Shown in pieces: positions 6,334 to 13,895 of a stretch of DNA of 16,478 nt. Numbering within the stretch: position 1 is the stretch's first letter; the number at the start of each line of letters is the position of its first letter. The position numbers and the translations under genes are program-made. The notes under the pieces were generated by a model. The model saw only the letters and a list, made by a program, of their open reading frames with translations, did not search any database and was not told the origin of the DNA. Source of the DNA: Clostridiales bacterium UBA6330 (GTDB taxonomy: Bacteria > Bacillota > Clostridia > Oscillospirales > CAG-272); assembly GCA_002438075.1 (NCBI GenBank), contig DJSQ01000208.1, positions 1,978 through 18,455 on the forward strand. The letters run 5' to 3'.

Positions 6334-7392
6334 ATGAAACTGATTCACTGTGCCGATATCCATCTGGACGCTCCGCTGGAATCGGTCTTTCCGCCCGAGG
6401 GCGCGCGGGAATACCGTCGGGCTGTCCTTTCCGATTTTTCCGCGCTGGTTGAAAACGCCGATCGGGGCGGCGCGGACGCGCTTCTGATTGCGGGCGACCT
6501 GTTCGATTCCGACAACACCTCCGAGCGCACCGTGCGCTATGTGCTGGACCTCTTCCGCGCGCATCCGAATCTCACGGTGTTCTACCTTGCGGGGAACCAC
6601 GATGGCGGCGGGCTTGCCGCGCGCACCGACCTGCCCGACAACCTGCACACCTTCGGGCGGGACTGGACCTATTTTGACTTTGGCGAGGTCATGCTTGCGG
6701 GTGGGACCGCCCCCGACCCTGCCGCGCTCTCCCTGCCGCCCGAGCGCATCAACATCGTCCTGCTTCACGGGCAGGTGCGCGGCGGCGGAAAGGGTGGAGA
6801 GTATTCCATCTCCTTTTCCAAGCTGAAGAACAAGAACATCGACTACCTTGCGCTGGGGCATCTGCACACCTATCGGGAAGCCAAGCTCGATGCGCGCGGC
6901 ACGGCTTGCTACTCGGGATGCCTGATGGGGCGCGGCTTTGACGAATGCGGCAAAAAGGGCTATGTGCTTCTGGAAACGGTCAACAGCCGCGTGAACCACA
7001 CCTTTGTCCCCTTCGCCTCCCGCACCTTCCACGAGGTCCCCTTCGATGTCGGCGGCTACACCTCCCTGCCCGAATTGGAGGGAGAATTGCGGCGGACGCT
7101 TGCGGACATTCCGAAAACGGATTTCTGCCGTCTGGTCCTGACGGGGCAGGTTGACCCCGAATGCCCGCCCGACACCGCGCAATTGCGGACCGATCTTGCG
7201 GGCAATTTTGCCCTGCTCCGCATCCGTGACGAAACCACCCTGCGGATTGACCCGAGGGACTATGAAAACGACATTTCCCTCAAGGGCGAATTCATCCGCC
7301 GTGTCCTTGCCTCCGAGCACGACCCCGCCGAGCAGGAGCGGATTATCACCTGCGGCTTGCGCGCCCTGCGCGGAGAGGAGCCTGAAATATGA
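6334..7392 (+). CDS. SbcD/YhaO-like metallophosphoesterase (DNA repair exonuclease family)
   Basis: The 352-residue protein has the full calcineurin-like phosphoesterase motif series of Mre11/SbcD nucleases: HCADIHLDAP (D8, H10), GDLFD (D55), GNHD (N88, H89, D90), LLHGQVR (H145) and GHLHTY (H176, H178). Family members use two Mn ions to cut DNA ends and hairpins. The shape and partner match Bacillus YhaO rather than classical SbcD. AAGGAG lies 6 bases before the ATG. The stop codon overlaps the start of the next gene (ATGA at 7389-7392), the usual pairing of the nuclease with its ATPase. The C-terminal third would hold the DNA-capping and ATPase-binding regions by family analogy. It probably acts with the 7389-9968 product, possibly at the membrane. 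Confidence 0.9.
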   Translation: MKLIHCADIHLDAPLESVFPPEGAREYRRAVLSDFSALVENADRGGADALLIAGDLFDSDNTSERTVRYVLDLFRAHPNLTVFYLAGNHDGGGLAARTDLPDNLHTFGRDWTYFDFGEVMLAGGTAPDPAALSLPPERINIVLLHGQVRGGGKGGEYSISFSKLKNKNIDYLALGHLHTYREAKLDARGTACYSGCLMGRGFDECGKKGYVLLETVNSRVNHTFVPFASRTFHEVPFDVGGYTSLPELEGELRRTLADIPKTDFCRLVLTGQVDPECPPDTAQLRTDLAGNFALLRIRDETTLRIDPRDYENDISLKGEFIRRVLASEHDPAEQERIITCGLRALRGEEPEI

Positions 7393-9968
7393 AGCTGTTG
7401 CGATTGGAAATTCAGAATTTCGGAAAATTCAGCGGGTACACCCAAGACCTCACGGACGGGCTGAACACGCTCTGCGAGGAGAACGGCTGGGGCAAAAGCA
7501 CGCTGGCGGTCTTTATCAAGGCGATGCTTTACGGGCTTCCCGCCACGCGCAAGACCGACCTTGACCTCAACGAACGCCGCAAGTACGCACCGTGGGGCGG
7601 CGGAACCTTTGGCGGCAGTCTCACCTTTGAGAGTGTCAAGGGGCGCTTCCGCATCGAGCGGGTATTCGGAACCAAGGAGGCGCAGGACGAGTTCCGCCTA
7701 TATGACGTGGAGACGAACAAGCCCTCGGACGCTTACGGGTCGGACGTTGGGACCGAGCTGTTCGGCATTGACGCGGACGGCTTTGAGCGGAGCGCCTATC
7801 TTTCGGAGCGCTCGCTGGACACCAAGAGCGAAAACGCATCGGTCCTCTCCAAGCTGACAGGACTGATTGAGGACCCCGACGACATCGGCTGTTACGATGA
7901 CGCGCAAGAGCTGATTGACAAGCGCCGCCGCCGTTACGAGGTCAAGGGCGGACGCGGCTACATCAACGATCTGGAAACCGAATGCGCAGAGAAGAAGCAA
8001 CAGCTTGCCGACCTGCGAGAAAAGGCGGTCACGGAAGCCGAGACCGCCGCCGCGCTTCGGGAAGCGGAGAAAAAGACCGCCGCGGCGGAAACCGCGCTGA
8101 ACAACTGCCGCGCGGTCAAAAGCGCCGCTGAGCGGAATCGGCTTTTGCGGTCGCAATACAGCGCCCTACAGAACGCCGTGCGCAACAAGGAGCGGCGCGA
8201 AACGGAGCTTTCGGGCGCATTCGGAGGAAAAATCCCAACGGATGCGGAGGTCAGCGCAAACCGTGTGCGGCTTTCGGAATGCCGCAGTACGCAACGGATG
8301 CTTGCCGATGCCAAGCTTTCCGAGGAGGAGCAAAGGCGGCTTTCCGACCTGTCCGCCCGTTTCCCGAAGCGGATTCCGACCCCTGCCGACTTTGACCGTG
8401 CCGATGCCTCGGAGCGGTCGCTCCGCGATGCCGAATCTGCCCTGCGCGGGATGACCGAGCCGAACGCCTCCCCCGCCGTCACGCGGTTGCTCCGCGCGGG
8501 CATTCCCTCCGAGGAAACGCTGAGTCGCGCGGGACGGGTGCTTGACGAAGCGGACCGTCTTGCCGCCGAGGAACGTGCGCCGCACATCTCCGAGCGGCAA
8601 GGGCGGCGGATTCCGCTGTTCCTCCCCCTGCTTGCTCTGCTTTGCGGCATTGCGCTGTTCGTCCTGCTTGCCGTTCCTTCCCTGCCGCTTCAGCCGCTCC
8701 CGCTGGTGCTGGGGGGCGGTGTGTTGGTGCTTGTGGCAATCATTCTGTTCGCCTCGGGCGGTGCGCCGAAGAAGCGCGCGCGCCCCGAGCCGAAAAAGCC
8801 CACCTCTGCCGAGGTAGCGGCACCGATTATTTCCATGCTGGACAGCTACGGCTTGCACCGTGCGGGCGGCAACTGTCGGGACGAGCTGGCACAGCTTTCG
8901 ATGCTCTGTGCACAGGCGCGCTCGCTGGAGGGGCTCAACCGTCAGCTTGCCCCCAAGCGGCGGGAGCTGAACGAACAGGTTGCCAAGTACACGGCGGAGC
9001 TGAATGCCTTTTTCGCAGAGTTCGGTCTGCCCGTCCCCCCGCAAAAGGAGACCGCCCGCGCGCTTGCCCGTTTGCGGAGCGATGCGGACACACTGGCGGG
9101 TCTGCGCCGCCGCGACACCGCCACGCGTGAAAAGCGGGTCGGTCTGGAGGAAAAGATGAATGCGGAAAGAGCCGCAGTACAGACCCTCTTTGACCGCCTG
9201 ACCGTTGCCCGCGCGGGGACTGCCCCCGAGGACTGCCAGACGCAGATTGAGCGGCTCTGCTTGGAATACCGCCAGCTGCAACGGGATTTAGCCGAGGCGC
9301 GGCAGTCCGCCGCCGAGTTTTACACGACCAATCGGGCAATTCTGGATGCGCCCGAACAGCCCGCCGCCGACACTGCGGCAGAGGAGGCATCGCTCCGCGC
9401 GGCGCTTGAGAACACCCGCAAGGAGGAAAACGTTCTGCGCGTGTCCCTGAACCGTTTGAGCGATGCAACTGCGGGCATTCCCGAGCTGAACGACCGCATT
9501 GCCGCCCTTTCCGATGAAGCGGCAACGGCGCGCGCCAATCTCGCCACCCTGCGCAAGACTGCCAAGTATCTGTCGGACGCAAAAGAGGCGCTTTCCACGC
9601 GCTATCTGGGCGGGATGCAGGCGGCGTTTGAGCGGCGGCTTGCCCTGCTTGGGAAGTCCACCGCCCTGCAAGCGGTCATTGACCCTCAGCTTTCCCTGAC
9701 GGTCCGCGATGGCGGCATCAGCCGCAGTCTTGCCACCGCGAGCCGCGGGACCCGCGACCTGTTGCAGTTCTGCGCCCGCTTAGCGCTGACTGAGGTCCTC
9801 TCCGCCGAAGGAGAGAAGCCCTTCCTGCTTCTGGATGACCCGTTCGTCAACTTTGACGCGCCCCATTTGGAGGCGGCGCTCGCCTACCTCCGCGCCCTCG
9901 GCAAGGACACGCAGATTCTCTATCTGGTCTGCCACGAAAGCAGGGCAACAAAGGAGCGGCGCGCATGA
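7389..9968 (+). CDS. SbcC/YhaN-like SMC-type ATPase with central membrane hairpin
   Basis: This 859-residue Rad50/SbcC-superfamily ATPase begins with an N-terminal Walker A region ENGWGKST (K36). Long Ala/Glu/Arg-rich helical arms follow, predicted as coiled coil at about residues 185-400 and 490-745. The C-terminal half carries a signature-like segment (ATASRGTRDLLQF, about 778-790) and Walker B FLLLDDPFVNFD (about 812-823). Where SbcC and Rad50 carry a CxxC zinc hook, this protein has two hydrophobic segments (about 408-428 and 436-456) and no CxxC that I can see; Bacillus YhaN has a comparable hairpin. The arms would therefore meet in the membrane. AGGAG lies 8 bases before the ATG. The gene overlaps both neighbours by 4 bases. 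The likely role is ATP-driven control of the upstream nuclease; biological function in this family is poorly known. Confidence 0.88.
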   Translation: MKLLRLEIQNFGKFSGYTQDLTDGLNTLCEENGWGKSTLAVFIKAMLYGLPATRKTDLDLNERRKYAPWGGGTFGGSLTFESVKGRFRIERVFGTKEAQDEFRLYDVETNKPSDAYGSDVGTELFGIDADGFERSAYLSERSLDTKSENASVLSKLTGLIEDPDDIGCYDDAQELIDKRRRRYEVKGGRGYINDLETECAEKKQQLADLREKAVTEAETAAALREAEKKTAAAETALNNCRAVKSAAERNRLLRSQYSALQNAVRNKERRETELSGAFGGKIPTDAEVSANRVRLSECRSTQRMLADAKLSEEEQRRLSDLSARFPKRIPTPADFDRADASERSLRDAESALRGMTEPNASPAVTRLLRAGIPSEETLSRAGRVLDEADRLAAEERAPHISERQGRRIPLFLPLLALLCGIALFVLLAVPSLPLQPLPLVLGGGVLVLVAIILFASGGAPKKRARPEPKKPTSAEVAAPIISMLDSYGLHRAGGNCRDELAQLSMLCAQARSLEGLNRQLAPKRRELNEQVAKYTAELNAFFAEFGLPVPPQKETARALARLRSDADTLAGLRRRDTATREKRVGLEEKMNAERAAVQTLFDRLTVARAGTAPEDCQTQIERLCLEYRQLQRDLAEARQSAAEFYTTNRAILDAPEQPAADTAAEEASLRAALENTRKEENVLRVSLNRLSDATAGIPELNDRIAALSDEAATARANLATLRKTAKYLSDAKEALSTRYLGGMQAAFERRLALLGKSTALQAVIDPQLSLTVRDGGISRSLATASRGTRDLLQFCARLALTEVLSAEGEKPFLLLDDPFVNFDAPHLEAALAYLRALGKDTQILYLVCHESRATKERRA

Positions 9969-10639
9969 TTCGCAATCTGTTTTTCGATTTGGACGACACA
10001 CTGCTCGATTTTCGGAAATCGGAGCATGATGCGTTGGCGGAAACGCTCCGCGCGGCGGGCATTCCCGTCACCGAGGCACTTCTCGCCCGCTACGCCGAAA
10101 TCAATGCGGGCTACTGGAGGCGTTTGGAGCGGCGGGAGGTCACGCGCGACGAGCTGAAGGTCCTCCGCTTCCGCGACCTGTTTGTGGAAATCGGTGCCGG
10201 CGGTGCAGACCCCACCGCAATCTGTGCCGCATACGAAATGCAGCTCGGTCAACAGCATCATCTGATTGCGGGAGCATCGGAGGCGCTTCGGGAGCTTCAC
10301 AAGCAGTATCGTCTTTTCGCGGCATCCAACGGAACAGGCTCCATTCAGCGCGCCCGTCTCGCAGGCGCGGGGATTGCGGATTTGTTTGACGGCTTATTCA
10401 TCTCCGAGGAGCTTGGCGCGGAAAAGCCGTCGGCGGCGTTCTTTGACGCTTGCTTTGCGCGGTTTCCCGAGCTGAAGCGCTCCGAGACCGCCATGATCGG
10501 CGACAGTCTGACCTCCGACATTGCGGGCGGTCAAGCGGCAGGACTTCTGACCGTTTGGTTCAACCCCACCCACGCGCCCACCCCCACCTCCATCCGCCCC
10601 GACCGCGAGGTGGAGAGGCTGTGCGAGGTAGGGGGATAA
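9965..10639 (+). CDS. yjjG: YjjG/YfnB-type HAD pyrimidine nucleotidase
   Basis: The 224-residue haloacid-dehalogenase-family phosphatase has DLDDTLLDF (nucleophile D9, acid D11), SNG (121-123), K154 within EKPSAAFFD and GDSLTSD (D180, D185). The run MIGDSLTSDIAGG followed by VWFNP closely matches the YjjG subgroup, which hydrolyses nucleoside monophosphates, including non-canonical pyrimidines, and helps keep damaged bases out of DNA. The helical cap follows motif I, as in subfamily I. AAGGAG lies 8 bases before the ATG, and the ATGA overlap with the ATPase gene implies coupled translation. Its TAA stop is formed by the first bases of the downstream palindrome. The tail after residue 201 is proline-rich and may be recently altered. 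Another HAD nucleotidase is the alternative. Confidence 0.87.
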   Translation: MIRNLFFDLDDTLLDFRKSEHDALAETLRAAGIPVTEALLARYAEINAGYWRRLERREVTRDELKVLRFRDLFVEIGAGGADPTAICAAYEMQLGQQHHLIAGASEALRELHKQYRLFAASNGTGSIQRARLAGAGIADLFDGLFISEELGAEKPSAAFFDACFARFPELKRSETAMIGDSLTSDIAGGQAAGLLTVWFNPTHAPTPTSIRPDREVERLCEVGG

Positions 10640-10833
10640 GACCTTGGGGCGTTGCCCCAAACCCCATTTAAGAGACTTTTTGAAAAAAGTCTCTTAAAAA
10701 TCTCCAAAAACTTTCACCCAAGGGCGGGATTCGTTACGGAATCCCGCCCTTGGGTGAAATTCTTGAGGGTTCTTAGGGAACTTCTTTTAAGAAGTCCCCT
10801 AAGTAGGGTTTGGGGCAACGCCCCAAGGTCTTA
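10637..10833. repeat. 197-base composite palindrome between convergent genes (copy 2)
   Basis: The outer arms 10637-10670 and 10800-10833 are inverted copies: the first 28 bases are identical and 32 of 34 match overall. Each arm contains its own small hairpin, CTTGGGGC-GTT-GCCCCAAG-like. Inside lie three stems: 10668-10697 (14 bp, perfect, core CTTTTTGAAAAAAG), 10712-10759 (21 bp, perfect, 6-base loop) and 10773-10802 (14 bp, one mismatch). The whole could fold as a tripartite cloverleaf or extrude as a cruciform. The element begins with the TAA stop of the 9965-10639 gene and ends with the TAA stop of the 10831-11796 gene read on the other strand. It carries no credible gene and no transposase, so a mobilised-in-trans repeat or a bidirectional terminator are both possible. 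Confidence 0.9.
10712..10759. terminator. Central 21-bp hairpin, possible bidirectional terminator
   Basis: A perfect 21-bp stem (10712-10732 with 10739-10759) starts TTTCACCCAAGGGCGGG and has the loop GTTACG. Being symmetric it forms in transcripts from either convergent gene. On the plus strand it is followed by TTCTTGAGGG and on the minus strand by GTTTTTGGAG, so only the minus-strand reading has a useful T-run. The terminator role is inference. Confidence 0.45.
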
Positions 10834-11796
10834 CCTCCCCGCCTCGTACAGCCTCCCCTGCCAGCGGGACTCGCGGTATAGGAGCTTGTCGAGGTCGTTG
10901 ATGACGGCGGTCTTGCGGAGTGTCCAGAGCGGGGCTAATAAGTCGTCGCGCGAGCCGTCACCGGTTAAGCGGCAAATGACCGTTTCGGGTGGGAGAAGCT
11001 CCAGCGCGGACGCGAGCAAGCGAATGTAGTGCGGCTCCTCGAGCGGTTGGTAGGAGCCCGCGCGCCATTGCTTTTCCAGCTCGGTCCCGCGCAGAACGTG
11101 AAGCAGATGTAGCTTGACCTGCTCGGGGCGGAGCGCCGCAACATCGCGCACGGTCTGTAGCATCGTTTCGTCATCCTCTTCCGGTAGCCCGAAGATCAGA
11201 TGCACGCAGATTGCAATGTTTTTGCTCGCTGACCGCAGGCGATTGTAGCCGTCCAGAAACTGCGCCCATGTGTGCCCGCGATGAATCCGCTCCGCCGTCG
11301 CGTCCGATGAGGACTGAAGCCCCAACTCCACCGTCAAGTCGGTCCGCTCCGCGAGGTCGGCAAGATACGCCACCACATCGGGCGGCAGACAGTCCGCGCG
11401 GGTCGCAATGCTCAGCCCCACAATGCCGTCCACCGCCAGCGCCGCCTCGAATTTTTCACGCAGGACCGAAACGGGCGCATAGGTATTGGTCCGCGCCTGA
11501 AAGTACGCAATGCAAGCCGAGACATCCCACTTGTGCGCATACAGCGCCCGCTGGCGGGCAATCTGCTCGGCAACGGACAGCCGCGCATCGGGCGCAAAGT
11601 CCCCGCTTCCCCGCGCGGAGCAGTAGATACAGCCGCCCCTGCCGCAGGTCCCGTCAAGGTTCGGGCAGGTGAACCCGCCGTCCAGCGGCAGCTTGACCAC
11701 CCGCCGCCCGTAGGTCCGCCGCGCGAAATATTCAAAGGTTTGGTAGCGCTTGTTACTGTCGCTGTACGGATACGGGTTGCTCTCCCGCTGTGTCAT
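10831..11796 (-). CDS. mnmL: Radical SAM protein, YtqA/MnmL type (TIGR01212-like)
   Basis: The 321-residue protein opens with NPYPYSDSNKRYQTF, then DGGFTCPNLDGTCGRGGC with IYC, the Elp3-like cysteine pattern (C44, C56, C59, plus C51) that binds the 4Fe-4S cluster. CSARGSGDFA directly after the cluster matches the YtqA subgroup rather than Escherichia YhcC. YtqA (MnmL) acts in forming mnm5s2U at the wobble position of tRNAs for Glu, Gln and Lys in Firmicutes, usually beside the methylase MnmM. No methylase gene is adjacent here. The symbol rests on subgroup resemblance. The start at 11796 preserves the conserved N-terminus and has GGGAGG 4 bases upstream. The 5' end overlaps the upstream transporter gene by 44 bases. 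The TAA stop comes from the intergenic palindrome. Confidence 0.85.
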   Translation of the reverse strand: MTQRESNPYPYSDSNKRYQTFEYFARRTYGRRVVKLPLDGGFTCPNLDGTCGRGGCIYCSARGSGDFAPDARLSVAEQIARQRALYAHKWDVSACIAYFQARTNTYAPVSVLREKFEAALAVDGIVGLSIATRADCLPPDVVAYLADLAERTDLTVELGLQSSSDATAERIHRGHTWAQFLDGYNRLRSASKNIAICVHLIFGLPEEDDETMLQTVRDVAALRPEQVKLHLLHVLRGTELEKQWRAGSYQPLEEPHYIRLLASALELLPPETVICRLTGDGSRDDLLAPLWTLRKTAVINDLDKLLYRESRWQGRLYEAGR

Positions 11797-12451
11797 GTGC
11801 CCTCCCTCGCCTCCGCACCGTCAGGGCGCAGAGCAAAACGAAAATCATCAGGATTGCCGAAGTAACGGCAACCGCCCACGCAGTCGGCAACAGGCGCTCC
11901 AGCCCGCCCAGCAGCTTGACCGCGCCGCACGCCGCAAAGATAATAAACGACCCCGCGCGGAACAGTCGCTCGGGTAAATGCCGTCCCAGCAGAACGCCCA
12001 CCCCAACGCCGAGCAGTCCCGAGGCGAACAGCGCCGCCGTTGCGCCGAGAAAGACCGCAGGCACCGCGCGGGGATTCTCCGCCGAAAGTGCGAGCGTGGC
12101 AAGCTGTGTTTTGTCGCCCAGCTCCGCCAGAAAATAGGTGCCGAAGATTGCGGGGAACGCCTTGCCGCGACGGACCCTGCCGTCCTCCTCCCCGCCGCCG
12201 AGCCCCGACCATGCAAAAAAGAGGAACGCGCCGCCCGCCACCAAAGAAATCAGCGTCATGGGCAACAGCTCCCCCAACAGCGCGCCGAGCGAGACCGCCA
12301 GCCCGCACAGGACCGCGATTGCCGCAAAGGTCGCCGCAAAAATATCGCGCAAACGGTATTCCGCCGTCAGCGCCGCCATCAGGAGCTGTGATTTGTCCCC
12401 CATCTCCGCCAGAAAGATGACCGCAAAGGTACGCAAAAAAATTGCAGGCAT
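11753..12451 (-). CDS. GDT1/TMEM165 (UPF0016) family cation transporter
   Basis: The 232-residue membrane protein has an internal duplication. Each half carries the family signature E-x-G-D-K-[ST]: EMGDKS at 16-21 and ELGDKT at 110-115. About six hydrophobic helices are visible, three per half, with a Gly/Asp/Arg-rich linker around 84-98. Bacterial relatives such as MneA-type proteins export Mn2+; eukaryotic ones move Ca2+ or Mn2+. GGAGG lies 5 bases before the ATG. I looked for a yybP-ykoY manganese riboswitch upstream and saw none. The last 14 or so residues, basic and hydrophilic (RRRGRAHDTAGEQ...), are encoded inside the start of the radical SAM gene, suggesting a C-terminal extension acquired by loss of an earlier stop. 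Translation of the two genes is probably coupled. Confidence 0.88.
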   Translation of the reverse strand: MPAIFLRTFAVIFLAEMGDKSQLLMAALTAEYRLRDIFAATFAAIAVLCGLAVSLGALLGELLPMTLISLVAGGAFLFFAWSGLGGGEEDGRVRRGKAFPAIFGTYFLAELGDKTQLATLALSAENPRAVPAVFLGATAALFASGLLGVGVGVLLGRHLPERLFRAGSFIIFAACGAVKLLGGLERLLPTAWAVAVTSAILMIFVLLCALTVRRRGRAHDTAGEQPVSVQRQ

Positions 12452-12542
12452 GAAAGCCTCCGTTGAATGTTACTTCCGTCCTTTCACGTCCCGCTTATCT
12501 TCCGCCCACACGCAACCGTTTTCCTTGTTAAAAGTCTTTGAA

Positions 12543-12587
12543 GGGGTTTGGGGAAACCTTCCCGAGAAAGTTTCCCCAACACATCCC
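12543..12587. repeat. Hairpin spacer related to the palindromic repeats
   Basis: TTGGGGAAAC (12548-12557) pairs perfectly with GTTTCCCCAA (12570-12579). GGGG (12543-12546) and CCCC (12584-12587) can extend the stem across a bulge. The GGGGTTTGGGG motif recalls the arms of the 197-base palindrome. It lies 8 bases beyond the aminotransferase stop and could terminate it, but no T-run follows on the minus strand. The rest of 12452-12595 shows no clear promoter for the transporter gene. Confidence 0.6.
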
Positions 12588-12595
12588 CCGCATCC

Positions 12596-13876
12596 TTATC
12601 CCAGCAATTTTTCCAGCGCCGCAATCCGCGTGCAGACCGTGAGGACCTTGACCGCGGTCAGCAGGTCGTCCTCGTTCGGATAGGTCGGCGCAATGCGGAT
12701 GTTGCTGTCATCGGGGTCCTTGCCGTAAGGATAGGTCGCACCGACCCGCGTCAGCTTCACGCCCGCCTGCTCGCAGAGCGCGTAGGTCCGCTTCGCGCAA
12801 CCGTTCATCACATACAGGCTGATGAAATATCCGCCGAGCGGACGCGTCCAGTGCGCAACGCCCGTATTGGAGAGGTCGCTCTCCAGATTCTCCAGAACAA
12901 TCTCGAACTTCGGGCGAATCAGGTCCGCCAGCATCATCATGTGCCGCCGAATGTTCTCCGCATTGCCGAAATAGCGCACGTGGCGCAGCTGATTGATTTT
13001 ATCAAAGCCGATGGTCTGCGCGCCGATAATCGGCATGATCTGCCGCAGATTTTCCTGCGACGCCGCCATGATTGCCACACCCGAACCAGGGAAGGAAATC
13101 TTGGAGGTTGACGCAAAGTAAAACACCCGATTGCCGTTTCCGTGCCGCGCACACGCCTCGAAAATGTCCGCCAGCTCATCGCGGCGGTCGGGGTACAGGT
13201 CGTGCACCGCATAGGCGTTGTCCCAGAAGATGCGGAAATCCTTTGCCGCCGTCCGCATCGCGCCAAAGCGCTCCACCGTTTCGTCCGAATAGGTAATGCC
13301 GTCGGGGTTGGAATACTTCGGACAGCACCAGATGCCCTTGATCATCGGGTCGGAGGCAACCAAGCGCTCCACCTCGTCCATGTCGGGACCCGTGGGGGTC
13401 ATCGCAACGGGAAGCATCCCGATGCCGAGCGACTCGCAAACGCCGAAATGACGGTCATACCCGGGGGACGGGCAGAGGAAATAAATCTTTTCCTCCTTGC
13501 ACCACGGGCGGTCGCTGTCGCAAACGCCGTAAAGCATCGCGCGCGCAACCGCATCGTACATCAGATTCAGCGAGGAGTTGCCGCCGATGAACAGGTCCTC
13601 GGCGGGAATGTGCAACAGCTCCGCAAACATCCGCTTTGCCTCGGGAATTCCGTCCAGAACGCCGTAATTGCGGCAGTCAAAGCCGTTTTCGGTGCGGCAG
13701 TCCGAGGAGGAGCTGATGCAGTCGAGCATTCCCTGAAGCAGGTCCAGCTGTGCCGCCCCGGGCTTGCCGCGCGAGAGGTCCAGCTCCAATCCCCGCGCCC
13801 GATATGCCTCGTATTCCCGTTTCAGTTTTTCCAGCAGGACGGTCTGCTCCTGCCGTGACAGCTTTGCATATTCCAT
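12596..13876 (-). CDS. PLP-dependent aminotransferase, aspartate-type subgroup Ic
   Basis: The 426-residue fold-type I aminotransferase has LDLSRGKPGAAQLDL (32-46), the N-terminal hallmark of the subgroup Ic family; CPSPGYDRHF (135-144); KYSNPDG (187-193); WDNAYAVHDL (218-227), whose Asp contacts the pyridine nitrogen; and STSKISFPGSG (256-266), with K259 forming the Schiff base. Members transaminate aspartate or related amino acids with 2-oxoglutarate; the exact substrate is not readable here. The start at 13876 gives the usual family length, but no good Shine-Dalgarno precedes it: AAGG lies about 20 bases away and an 8-base tandem repeat fills the gap. In-frame TTG (13921) and GTG (13885) are alternatives. 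It is cytosolic and transcribed alone from the promoter at 13936-13964. Confidence 0.9.
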   Translation of the reverse strand: MEYAKLSRQEQTVLLEKLKREYEAYRARGLELDLSRGKPGAAQLDLLQGMLDCISSSSDCRTENGFDCRNYGVLDGIPEAKRMFAELLHIPAEDLFIGGNSSLNLMYDAVARAMLYGVCDSDRPWCKEEKIYFLCPSPGYDRHFGVCESLGIGMLPVAMTPTGPDMDEVERLVASDPMIKGIWCCPKYSNPDGITYSDETVERFGAMRTAAKDFRIFWDNAYAVHDLYPDRRDELADIFEACARHGNGNRVFYFASTSKISFPGSGVAIMAASQENLRQIMPIIGAQTIGFDKINQLRHVRYFGNAENIRRHMMMLADLIRPKFEIVLENLESDLSNTGVAHWTRPLGGYFISLYVMNGCAKRTYALCEQAGVKLTRVGATYPYGKDPDDSNIRIAPTYPNEDDLLTAVKVLTVCTRIAALEKLLG

Positions 13877-13879
13877 CTG

Positions 13880-13895
13880 TATCACTATATCACTA
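13880..13895. repeat. Two exact 8-base tandem repeats in the aminotransferase leader
   Basis: TATCACTA occurs twice in a row immediately upstream of the aminotransferase ATG, where a ribosome binding site would be expected. Copy-number change would move the purine-rich GGAAAGG (about 13901-13907) relative to the start codon. Confidence 0.6.

Noticed and set aside
4975..7320. A 781-codon open frame on the minus strand across the MATE and nuclease genes
   Set aside because: It crosses a terminator and a good promoter of plus-strand genes, has a low-complexity His/Arg/Gln-rich translation with no domain, and mirrors the codon bias of the real genes.
10637..10833. CRISPR array or insertion sequence
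   Set aside because: There are no regularly spaced direct repeats with unique spacers and no transposase frame. The structure is a nested inverted repeat.
10652..11029. Plus-strand open frame of 125 codons over the palindrome and radical SAM gene end
   Set aside because: It is composed of repeat sequence and antisense of a well-supported gene, and has no homology-like features.
12452..12595. Manganese (yybP-ykoY) riboswitch upstream of the GDT1-type exporter
   Set aside because: I looked because related exporters can have one. I could not find its conserved motifs or a terminator-antiterminator arrangement in this short spacer.
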